A stretch of DNA of 5,971 nucleotides from Alphaproteobacteria bacterium (GCA_023269645.1 JAHFPR010000130.1:1-5971), one strand, 5' to 3'; positions 1 to 5,532 are shown, numbered from the stretch's first letter. Program-made: numbers and translations. The notes: generated from the sequence alone by a model not told the origin.

Positions 1-1341
1 ATGGAGCATTACAGGGCGCTCAGCAGGGTAGTGGAAAAAGGCGCGCCCGAAATTCCTTATTATTTTCCCCTGCCCGATGAACCCGGCGGCGCACCCCACA
101 TCATCCATTACACGATGGGGCACATTGACGATCCCGCCATCCGCCTGAAGCTGCAGCAAACCATCCGGGATGCAGAACACTACGCCAATCTGAAATTCGT
201 GGAAAGCCCTGATGCCCAGAAATTTGAAGAAACGACCACAGGGAAGCGGGAAGGCGTAGGCGCGCCGGATATCGGTGTAAAACTCAGTACCAACATTATG
301 GGAATTGACCCTATCCGCCTGAAAGATAGCAGCAGGAACCACACACCCCCGCACGAGGTGATGCACTTCCTCGGTGCCGGACATTATTACGCCCAGCCGT
401 CACCAGAAGGCATCGCGCTCCGCGATAACGAAAAACCCTATACGGTGATGCAATATACCGACTACCAACTCTCCACGCTCGGCATCGGCGATGTAGCCTA
501 CCTGCAGGCGATCTTCGGCCCGAACCTGAAATATAACGCGGGCGATACCACCTATACCTACACGCCGGAGCATCCCGTGCCGGAAGGCCGCAGCGTGGTG
601 TGGGATGCGGGAGGCAATAACACCGTCGAGATGCATTACGACCACACCTCGTTTGTACGAATAGATCTGCATGAAGGGATGATGCAGGGATCAGCCGCCT
701 CCGGCATATGGGTGGAGGGGGAAAAGCACATCAACTTCGCCTACGGCACCATGATCCAGAACGCGGTAGCCGCCCCCGCCTGGACACATCCGCCGGAGCA
801 TTATTCGATCCAGCTGATCGGCAACGCTTTGGACAATGTGCTGGAGCTGGATGATAAAGGCGGCATCCGGGGAGAGCGCGGCGACGATGTGGAGATCGCG
901 CGGCATTATTCCAATACCGTATTCCTGGAAGGCGGCGAGGGTGCTGATACGTTTGTCATCGGGCGGGCAAAGAACTCCGGTCAATCTCCCCGCGGGAATT
1001 ACGGGGATGTGGTGGTGGATTTTGCCCCGGAGGATCGGCTGGTGCTGCTCGACGGCATGATCGTGAAGGAGATACGCCAGGGAAACCCGGAAGCGCGTTC
1101 CGGGCATTACGCCAGGGAGCTTCGCGTGACCGCGCAGGCGGAAAGCGGCGCATCGGCAGAAATCGAGATTGACATTGTCGGGGCGGATGAAAAAAACATC
1201 AACGAACGAGCTGGCATGATCGAAACGGCAGTTCAGGAAAATACCGTCACCCTCGACGAAAAACCCAATCTCCACTCCGCGCGGGAGTGGCGGGACTATA
1301 TCGGCAAACAGCGGAAAAATCCCTCGCCGCAAGAGCGTTAG
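1..1341 (+). CDS. Serralysin-like M10 metzincin metalloprotease, N-terminus at window edge
   Basis: Predicted zinc endopeptidase of the metzincin clan, closest in layout to the serralysin (M10B) family. The catalytic motif HEVMHFLGAGH (residues 118-128) fits HExxHxxGxxH: H118, H122 and H128 would bind zinc and E119 would be the general base. The Met-turn is VMQY at 149-152, with M150 and the serralysin-type Tyr152 two residues later. The stretch IGDVAYLQAIFGPN and the following GDTTYTY (about 162-186) match the serralysin linker into the C-terminal domain. WDAGGNNTVE, a GNALDNVL segment (274-281) and one good RTX-type calcium nonapeptide GGEGADTFV (311-319) follow; a second repeat near 291-297 is degenerate. 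No signal peptide is visible, which suits type I secretion, but the tail ends in a polar stretch (KQRKNPSPQER) rather than the usual hydrophobic serralysin terminus. The reading frame starts at base 1, so the true start could lie upstream. Export and substrate are unknown. Confidence 0.85.
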   Translation: MEHYRALSRVVEKGAPEIPYYFPLPDEPGGAPHIIHYTMGHIDDPAIRLKLQQTIRDAEHYANLKFVESPDAQKFEETTTGKREGVGAPDIGVKLSTNIMGIDPIRLKDSSRNHTPPHEVMHFLGAGHYYAQPSPEGIALRDNEKPYTVMQYTDYQLSTLGIGDVAYLQAIFGPNLKYNAGDTTYTYTPEHPVPEGRSVVWDAGGNNTVEMHYDHTSFVRIDLHEGMMQGSAASGIWVEGEKHINFAYGTMIQNAVAAPAWTHPPEHYSIQLIGNALDNVLELDDKGGIRGERGDDVEIARHYSNTVFLEGGEGADTFVIGRAKNSGQSPRGNYGDVVVDFAPEDRLVLLDGMIVKEIRQGNPEARSGHYARELRVTAQAESGASAEIEIDIVGADEKNINERAGMIETAVQENTVTLDEKPNLHSAREWRDYIGKQRKNPSPQER

Positions 1342-1382
1342 CCACACACCCTTGAGTTATCGCATTTCCTTTCCATTAAAAC

Positions 1383-1388
1383 TATAAT
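1383..1388 (+). promoter_or_regulatory. Candidate -10 box (TATAAT) in the AT-rich gap before the response regulator gene
   Basis: The 189-nt gap between the protease gene and the regulator gene is clearly more AT-rich than its surroundings and holds a perfect TATAAT. No convincing -35 hexamer lies 16-18 nt upstream: TTGAGT at 1352-1357 is too far. A transcript from here would have a leader of roughly 140 nt. No rho-independent terminator for the protease gene and no GG-N10-GC sigma-54 promoter were seen in the gap. This is a weak candidate only. Confidence 0.2.
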
Positions 1389-1530
1389 ACAATATTACTG
1401 GTATTTATCTAAAATGACCTAAAATGGCGCATTTATTTTCTGGACACTGCCGGGATACCGTATTACAATAAACCTGAAGTTGATACAACAAGTTGAGTGA
1501 CGTAACCGAGAGTACCGGGAAAAGCGCATC

Positions 1531-2991
1531 ATGGCCTATCATATTCTCGTCGTGGATAACGACCCCCTGCAGTGCCGTTCGGCGCAGATCACCCTTGAGA
1601 AGATGCTTTTCTATAAAGTTACCACCCTCAATTCGGGCAAGGCCGCCATTGATCTGCTCACTTCCGAAGAAGGCAAAAAAATCAACCTGCTGCTGCTTGA
1701 TCTCGCCATGCCGGGAGTAAGCGGGATGGAGGTGCTGCGCGCGGTAAAGCCCGTGCGGCCTGAACTTCCCGTCATCATCTACACCGCGCACGGCGACGTG
1801 GAAGTGGCGGTGAAGGCACTGAAGGAAGGCGCGGTGGATTTCGTGGAGAAGAAGGACGGGCCAGAGCGCCTCCAGGTTTCCATTGATAACGTGCTGCGCC
1901 TGAAACGGCTGGAGGGAGAAGTTTCCCGCCTCAAGCGCGCCCGCGAAGGGCAGGTGATGTTCTCGGACATTATCGGTGTCAGCCCCGCAATTGAGGAAAC
2001 AAAAAAGCTGGCTGCGCGCGCGGCAAAATCCAATATTCCGGTGCTCATCAGCGGCGCAAGCGGTGTTGGCAAGGAGCTGTTCGCGCGCGCCATCCACGGC
2101 TCCAGCGAGCGGACGGGTGGAGCATTCATCGCGGTGAACTGCGGCGCGATTCCCGATAATCTGGTGGAAAGCGTGTTATTCGGGCATGAGAAAGGTGCCT
2201 TCACCGGTGCAGTAGAAAAAACCATCGGTAAGTTCCGCGAGGCGAACGGCGGCACATTATTCCTCGACGAAGTGGGTGAACTCAAGCCCGACATTCAGGT
2301 CAAGTTGCTCCGCGCGCTGCAACAGTCGGAAATTGAGCCGGTTGGCGCGGGCAAGCCGGTGAAGGTGGATGTGCGCATCATCTCCGCCACCAACCGCGAC
2401 CTTAAATTTGAAATCGGGGAGGGTAATTTCCGCGAGGATCTTTATTACCGCCTCAACGTGTTCCCGCTCAACGTGCCCTCGCTGAAGGATCGCGGGGTGC
2501 AGGACGTGGAGATGCTGCTGGAACATTTCTGCCGCACCATCGCCATCACCGAGGGCAAGAAAATCACCGGCATCACGCCCAAGGCGCGGGAGATGCTCAC
2601 GCTGCATCCCTGGCCAGGCAACATCCGGCAACTGGAAAACGCCATCTACCGCGCCGCCGTGCTCAGCGATGGCGAATACCTCGATCTGCGCGATTTTGCC
2701 TACATTCTCGCCATGCCGGAAGCCGGGAAGCTGGCCGCAATTCCCGCCGCATCGGGCGAAGCGGGACGCGGGTTCTGCACCCTGGCACTGCTCGATGGAA
2801 CCCAGCATTTCAAATCGCTGGCACAGCTTGAAGGCGACATCATCCGCGAGGCACTCGATTTCTACGACTGGCACATCTCGCAGGTGGCGAAAAAGCTCGG
2901 CGTAGGCCGCTCCACCCTGTACCGAAAAATGGCGGAATACAACATCAAGGAACCGGGGCAGCGGAAGGCGGAGGCGAGGATGGGGAGTTAG
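1531..2991 (+). CDS. Sigma-54-dependent NtrC-family response regulator (receiver / AAA+ / Fis HTH)
   Basis: Cytoplasmic two-component regulator that should, when phosphorylated, oligomerise and remodel sigma-54 RNA polymerase. The receiver domain (about 1-120) has the acidic pair D9/D11, phospho-acceptor D57 in LLLLDLAMPG, switch residue T85 and K107; the usual Lys-Pro after the last strand is Lys-Lys here. A charged, probably coiled linker (about 120-142) leads into the AAA+ domain (about 145-380). That domain has Walker A GASGVGKE (175-182), an intact GAFTGA sigma-54 contact loop (222-227), Walker B GGTLFLDE (240-247), the REDLYYRL segment with candidate arginine fingers (301-308) and WPGNIRQLEN (361-370). 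A Fis-type helix-turn-helix sits at about 446-470 (WHISQVAKKLGVGRSTLYRK). All parts needed for sigma-54 activation are present. No sensor kinase is visible, so it may be an orphan or have a distant partner. The start at 1531 gives the canonical receiver N-terminus (MAYHILVVDND), though the upstream Shine-Dalgarno is weak. Its stop codon lies in a heptamer repeat. Confidence 0.93.
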   Translation: MAYHILVVDNDPLQCRSAQITLEKMLFYKVTTLNSGKAAIDLLTSEEGKKINLLLLDLAMPGVSGMEVLRAVKPVRPELPVIIYTAHGDVEVAVKALKEGAVDFVEKKDGPERLQVSIDNVLRLKRLEGEVSRLKRAREGQVMFSDIIGVSPAIEETKKLAARAAKSNIPVLISGASGVGKELFARAIHGSSERTGGAFIAVNCGAIPDNLVESVLFGHEKGAFTGAVEKTIGKFREANGGTLFLDEVGELKPDIQVKLLRALQQSEIEPVGAGKPVKVDVRIISATNRDLKFEIGEGNFREDLYYRLNVFPLNVPSLKDRGVQDVEMLLEHFCRTIAITEGKKITGITPKAREMLTLHPWPGNIRQLENAIYRAAVLSDGEYLDLRDFAYILAMPEAGKLAAIPAASGEAGRGFCTLALLDGTQHFKSLAQLEGDIIREALDFYDWHISQVAKKLGVGRSTLYRKMAEYNIKEPGQRKAEARMGS

Positions 2992-3110
2992 TGGTCGGAA
3001 TTCGGAGTTCAGTGACTGACTTATAACAACTTGAAGTGACATATTCTCCCTGCCGGAATAATTAATCTGCCATTTTCAACGCGAAAAATACTGAACTCCG
3101 ACCACTAACT
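2986..3110. repeat. Inverted heptamer-periodic repeat spanning the convergent gene ends
   Basis: The plus-strand arm at 2986-3013 (28 nt) and the arm at 3090-3110 (21 nt, inverted) are the same sequence except that the first has one extra 7-nt unit, ATTCGGA. They enclose 76 nt of unrelated DNA. Both arms divide into 7-nt units of the type NRRTYNG, for example TGGTCGG and AGTTCAG. The first arm contains the TAG stop of the regulator gene (2989-2991). The second overlaps the ftsY stop (complement of 3109-3111). A transcript crossing both arms could fold into a stem of 21 bp with a 7-nt bulge. There is no T-tract, so a classical terminator is not supported, although a folding barrier between convergent transcripts is possible. 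Confidence 0.85.
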
Positions 3111-4020
3111 ACAACCCCACTAAATCCCGCGCGAATTCCTCCGCATCGAACGCGTTGAGGTCGTCAATCCCCTCGCCCACGCCAACCGCATGGATGGGCA
3201 GCCCGAACGCCTCCGCAAGCGCGACCACCACGCCACCTTTTGCCGTACCATCCAGCTTCGTCACAATAAGCCCGGAGATATTCACAAGTTCCTGGAACGC
3301 CGCCGCCTGCGAGTGCGCGTTCTGGCCGGTGGTAGCATCGAGCACCAGAATCGTGTGATGCGGCGCGGTATCGTCCAGCTTGGTCAGCACACGCCGGATT
3401 TTCGCCAGTTCCTCCATCAGCCCCGCTTTGTTCTGGAGCCTGCCCGCTGTATCAATAAACAGCACGTCCGCCTTCGCCGCGCGCGCCTTCTCCAGTGCCG
3501 CGTAGGCCACCGAAGCGGGATCGGCCTGCGCCGCGCCGGAAATCACCTCGCACCCCGCGCGCCTGCCCCATTCGGCGAGCTGTTCTACTGCGGCGGCGCG
3601 AAACGTATCGCACGCCGCGAGCATCACTTTTTTCCCCTCGCCCACATATTGCGCGGCGAGCTTCCCCAGCGTGGTGGTTTTGCCGTTGCCGTTGACCCCC
3701 ACCATCAGCACCACCTGCGGCAAATGCGTGAAATCCAGTTCCAGCGGGATGGCCACCGGCGCAAGAATCTCCGCGATTTCCGAGGCCAGCGCCTCTTTCA
3801 CCTCCTCCTCGGAGATTTCCTTGTCGAACCTGCTTTTGCCGAAGGAAGCCGCGACCTTCGCGGCGGTAGCAGCCCCCAGATCGGCCATCACCAGCAGTTC
3901 CTCCAGCTCCTCCAGCATCGCATCGTCGAGCTTCCTGCGCGTGACAATGCCCGCGATGCCGCCCGTAATCTTCTGCGAACTTTTGGAAAGCCCGGATTTG
4001 AGTTTCTTGAACCAGCTCAT
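3109..4020 (-). CDS. ftsY: Signal recognition particle receptor FtsY
   Basis: SRP GTPase that docks the Ffh/4.5S RNA-ribosome complex at the inner membrane for co-translational insertion of membrane proteins. A short basic, amphipathic N-terminus (MSWFKKLKSGLSKSSQK, likely lipid-contacting) is followed by the helical N domain (about 20-95) and the GTPase G domain (about 100-303). GTPase motifs are G1 GVNGNGKTTT (108-117), DTFRAAA (138-144), DTAGRL (190-195), TKLD (254-257) and the closing GVGEGIDDL (280-288). At 303 residues it is a compact form without the long acidic A domain of enterobacterial FtsY. The start at 4020 gives the expected N-terminus, but the preceding bases (TACTTCTTT on the coding strand) contain no recognisable Shine-Dalgarno. 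A heptamer repeat array begins 8 nt upstream of the start, and another repeat overlaps the stop. xth lies upstream on the same strand, 192 nt away, so they are probably separate transcription units. Confidence 0.97.
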   Translation of the reverse strand: MSWFKKLKSGLSKSSQKITGGIAGIVTRRKLDDAMLEELEELLVMADLGAATAAKVAASFGKSRFDKEISEEEVKEALASEIAEILAPVAIPLELDFTHLPQVVLMVGVNGNGKTTTLGKLAAQYVGEGKKVMLAACDTFRAAAVEQLAEWGRRAGCEVISGAAQADPASVAYAALEKARAAKADVLFIDTAGRLQNKAGLMEELAKIRRVLTKLDDTAPHHTILVLDATTGQNAHSQAAAFQELVNISGLIVTKLDGTAKGGVVVALAEAFGLPIHAVGVGEGIDDLNAFDAEEFARDLVGL

Positions 4021-4027
4021 AAAGAAG

Positions 4028-4055
4028 TATTCAGAGTTGAGAGTTTAGTGGTTAG
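4028..4055. repeat. Heptamer tandem array directly upstream of ftsY
   Basis: Four consecutive 7-nt units, TATTCAG, AGTTGAG, AGTTTAG and TGGTTAG, on the plus strand share the pattern NRKTTNG. AGTTTAG and TGGTTAG closely resemble units in the repeat at 2986-3110. No inverted partner arm was found within the ftsY-xth gap. The array fills most of the region where the ftsY leader and ribosome binding site would lie. Confidence 0.75.
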
Positions 4056-4056
4056 T

Positions 4057-4076
4057 ATTGTACGGGACAGTCCCGT
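4057..4076 (-). promoter_or_regulatory. Candidate ftsY promoter element with an overlapping palindrome
   Basis: On the minus strand TACAAT (complement of 4057-4062) could be a -10 box for ftsY, about 36 nt before the start. It abuts a perfect palindrome, ACGGGAC-A-GTCCCGT (4062-4076), which would sit in the -10/-35 spacer and could be an operator or a small hairpin. No good -35 is seen (TTCAGG at about 19 nt spacing). A second small inverted repeat, GAATCG/CGATTC with a 5-nt loop, lies at 4085-4101. Regulatory function is inferred only from position. Confidence 0.25.
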
Positions 4077-4141
4077 CATCGCCTGAATCGCGTATCGATT
4101 CTAGGGCGATCCATCGCAAGGCACAATATGCGGCAAGATAG

Positions 4142-4180
4142 ATTCCCCTAGAATTTTTCCGCAGGAAAAATTCAGGGAAT
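4142..4180. repeat. GTCATTCC-type palindromic element (hairpin) downstream of xth
   Basis: GAATTTTTCC (4151-4160) and GGAAAAATTC (4164-4173) form a perfect 10-bp stem with a GCA loop. Outside it ATTCCC/GGGAAT arms (4142-4147 and 4175-4180) extend the stem with single-base bulges. Read on the minus strand it begins GTCATTCCC and ends GGGAATC, the same outer layout as the larger element at 5135-5264. It starts about 30 nt past the xth stop codon, so it could stabilise or end the xth transcript, but no T-run follows on either strand. Confidence 0.7.
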
Positions 4181-4212
4181 GACGATAGCCGCCTTTAAGT
4201 CTTTCCAAATAT

Positions 4213-5070
4213 TTAGCACCCCACCCCCAGCCTGCACCACACCGGCGCATGGTCGGAGGCTTTCGGCTTCCCGCGCGGGGTATCGTCTATGCCCGCATCT
4301 TCCAGCGCGTCGGCGGCCTGGGGGGAGAGCAGCAGATGGTCAATGCGCATTCCCTTGTTATGCTCCCACCCGCTGGAGCGATAATCCCACCACGAGAATT
4401 GCTGCCGATCCGGATAGCGCGCGCGGAACGCATCGGTGAGGCCGAGATATTCCAGCGCGCGGAGCCGCTTCTGCTCCTCCGGATGAAAACAGGTGGTTCC
4501 GCGCAATGCGGCGGGCGCGTACACATCCATATCCGCCGGCGCAACATTATAATCCCCGCCGAGCGCGAGCATCTCATCCTGAAGCAGCAGCGTTTCGGCA
4601 TGAAGCCGCAGTGCCTCAAGGAAGCGCAGCTTCTGCCCGAACTTCTCCGAGCCAACCTCCCCCCCGTTGGGCACGTAGATGGAGGCGACGCGGAGAGTAG
4701 GGATTAGGGGTTGGGGATTAGAGGTTAGAATATCCTTGCCAATCCCTAACCCCCAATCCCTAATCCCTTTCAACGAAATCAATCCCTCGATATACCGCGC
4801 ATCGGTATTTTCCGGCAGGGTGGGCAGGCCGCGCGTAACATCCTCAATGCGGTGTTTGGAAAGAATCGCCACGCCGTTATAGGTTTTCTGACCGTGCAGT
4901 GCCAGGTTATAGCCCAGATCCTCAATCTCCATCGCGGGGAAATTATGATCCTCCGCCTTGGTTTCCTGAAGCAGCACGATGTCGGGTTGCGCCTCGCGCA
5001 GCCAGGCGCAGGCCTCTGGCAATCGGGCGCGGATGGAGTTAATGTTCCAGGTGGCGACGGTAATGGGCAT
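4213..5070 (-). CDS. xth: Exodeoxyribonuclease III with an in-frame repeat insertion
   Basis: Endonuclease/exonuclease/phosphatase-fold enzyme of the ExoIII (AP endonuclease) family, acting in base excision repair as a 3'-5' exonuclease and abasic-site endonuclease on double-stranded DNA. The N-terminus MPITVATWNINSIRARL carries the metal-site Asn9. Other family motifs are LLQETK (E36), YVPNG (Y132), GGDYNVAP (D173, N175), FSWWDYR (226-231), MRIDHLLLS (241-249) and the catalytic SDHAPV (D273, H274). The protein is 285 residues; the family is usually about 260-270. The excess is explained by residues about 102-124, a Gly/Trp-rich then Pro-rich segment encoded by a hairpin repeat (4700-4767) that falls between RYIEGLIS and RVASIYVPNG. 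Start at 5070 chosen because it gives the canonical N-terminus and has an AAGGTG ribosome binding site just upstream; an in-frame ATG at 5124 would add 18 unrelated residues. All catalytic residues are intact, so the enzyme is probably functional. Confidence 0.95.
   Translation of the reverse strand: MPITVATWNINSIRARLPEACAWLREAQPDIVLLQETKAEDHNFPAMEIEDLGYNLALHGQKTYNGVAILSKHRIEDVTRGLPTLPENTDARYIEGLISLKGIRDWGLGIGKDILTSNPQPLIPTLRVASIYVPNGGEVGSEKFGQKLRFLEALRLHAETLLLQDEMLALGGDYNVAPADMDVYAPAALRGTTCFHPEEQKRLRALEYLGLTDAFRARYPDRQQFSWWDYRSSGWEHNKGMRIDHLLLSPQAADALEDAGIDDTPRGKPKASDHAPVWCRLGVGC
4700..4767. repeat. Heptamer palindromic element inserted in frame within xth
   Basis: Two 29-nt arms (4700-4728 and 4739-4767) are inverted copies with about five mismatches and enclose a 10-nt spacer. 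Each arm is one G (or C) plus exactly four 7-nt units with consensus GGRTTRG, for example GGATTAG and GGGTTGG. On the xth coding strand the element is read as GIRDWGLGIGK (102-112) and then SNPQPLIPT (117-125), with no stop codon. The segment is absent from the ExoIII family pattern, so it is an insertion rather than part of the fold. Confidence 0.9.
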
Positions 5071-5073
5071 AGC

Positions 5074-5082
5074 CCACCTTTT
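5074..5082 (-). promoter_or_regulatory. Ribosome binding site deciding the xth start
   Basis: The coding strand reads AAAAGGTGG about 3-6 nt before the ATG at 5070. This favours that start over the in-frame ATG 54 nt further upstream, which has no conserved protein sequence behind it. Confidence 0.7.
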
Positions 5083-5108
5083 AGAATACCCGCGCCCAAA
5101 GGTCATCT

Positions 5109-5298
5109 TTTTTCGCCAATGCACCCACTACAGTGTCATTCCAGCGAAAGCTGGTATCCAGCATAAGCCGCGTCTGCGGCGGGATAGCTCAGTTTTTCAG
5201 CGGCATAGACACGCCGCTGCTGGATTCCAGCCAGTCCTTTCCGAAAAAGATTCGCTGGAATGACAGGAATTGATATTTTCTGTTTTTCGCCAATGCAC
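5109..5298. repeat. 16-bp direct repeats flanking the palindromic element
   Basis: TTTTTCGCCAATGCAC occurs at 5109-5124 and again, identical, at 5283-5298. The two copies bracket the palindromic element at 5135-5264, leaving 10 nt and 18 nt between repeat and element ends. They are too far from the terminal inverted repeats to be a simple target-site duplication. They could come from a local duplication or mark a larger unit. Confidence 0.75.
5135..5264. repeat. MITE-like palindromic element (130 bp, GTCATTCC termini)
   Basis: The ends are perfect 14-bp inverted repeats, GTCATTCCAGCGAA at 5135-5148 and its complement at 5251-5264. A second inner pair, CTGGTATCCAGCA (5151-5163) against 5218-5230, has one mismatch. 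Nested hairpins lie inside: CCAGC/GCTGG (5141-5154), GCCGC/GCGGC (5167-5180) and CAGCGGC/GCCGCTG (5198-5219). There is no coding capacity for a transposase; the peptides it yields in some frames (VIPAKAGIQ-like) are typical translations of this common class of bacterial intergenic repeat. It sits in the divergent gap between xth and yebC, upstream of both. Confidence 0.85.
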
Positions 5299-5359
5299 GA
5301 GGCCTCTTGTATTTTCAGGGCAGGCTCCTGTAGAATTGGCATCAGCCCCGGCACGCAGC

Positions 5360-5515
5360 AGCCGGACGCAGTAGAATTTATAATCAGGCCATAGTGAAAA
5401 TTCGCTGCGGCCTGGCGAAAATGGCGGTTTCCGAGAACCGGAGCGGAGCGTACTTAGGTACGTGAGCACCGGAAGCGCAGGAAACCGCCCTTTGTAGCCG
5501 GACGCAGTAGAATTT
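5360..5515. repeat. 20-bp perfect direct repeat upstream of yebC
   Basis: A 20-nt sequence beginning AGCCGGACGCAG and ending TAGAATTT is found at 5360-5379 and again at 5496-5515, 136 nt apart. The second copy lies inside the right arm of the long palindrome at 5387-5526. The first lies just outside the left arm, and its reverse complement partly matches 5397-5416, so alternative pairings are possible. The shorter core GTAGAATT occurs a third time at 5330-5337. Confidence 0.8.
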
Positions 5516-5526
5516 GCACTATGGCC
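5387..5526. repeat. Long imperfect palindrome abutting the yebC ribosome binding site
   Basis: The left arm 5387-5432 and right arm 5480-5526 are inverted copies matching at about 37 of 46 positions by hand alignment. Perfect blocks are GGCCATAGTG (outermost), AAATTC, CTGCG and GGCGGTTTCC (innermost). The 47-nt centre contains a further hairpin, CGTAC-TTAG-GTACG (5449-5462). A transcript through the region would form a large stem-loop ending one base before the yebC Shine-Dalgarno. It may be a mobile palindromic element, a regulatory leader or both; no transposase is nearby. Confidence 0.75.
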
Positions 5527-5532
5527 AGGGAG
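5527..5532 (+). promoter_or_regulatory. yebC ribosome binding site
   Basis: AGGGAG lies 4 nt before the ATG at 5537, supporting that start. An ATG at 5521 is out of frame with the conserved protein. The site directly follows the right end of the long palindrome. Confidence 0.65.

Noticed and set aside
691..1347. Long open frame on the minus strand opposite the protease gene
   Set aside because: It mirrors a GC-rich coding gene, has no recognisable domain, and the plus-strand frame carries clear metzincin motifs.
1480..1508. TTGATA as a -35 box with a -10 at about 1503
   Set aside because: The sequence at the -10 position (TAACCG) is a poor match.
2257..3042. 261-codon minus-strand frame opposite the response regulator
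   Set aside because: It overlaps the AAA+ and HTH domains, shows low-complexity His/Arg-rich sequence and no family motif.
3190..4086. 298-codon plus-strand frame opposite ftsY
   Set aside because: FtsY on the other strand has every GTPase motif; this frame is Arg/His-rich shadow sequence.
4142..4180. Rho-independent terminator for xth
   Set aside because: The stem is strong, but no T-run follows on the minus strand and the ends match the GTCATTCC repeat class, so it is listed as a repeat with a possible secondary role.
4028..4767. Short tandem repeats as a possible CRISPR array
   Set aside because: Units are 7 nt with no spacers, and arrays are only three or four units long per arm.
4700..4767. 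Insertion in xth as a sequencing or assembly error
   Set aside because: It keeps the reading frame, has ordered heptamer structure in both arms, and related arrays occur elsewhere in the window.
5071..5124. Upstream in-frame ATG for xth adding 18 residues
   Set aside because: The extra residues match nothing in the ExoIII family, part of them is encoded by the 16-bp direct repeat, and a good ribosome binding site precedes the start at 5070.
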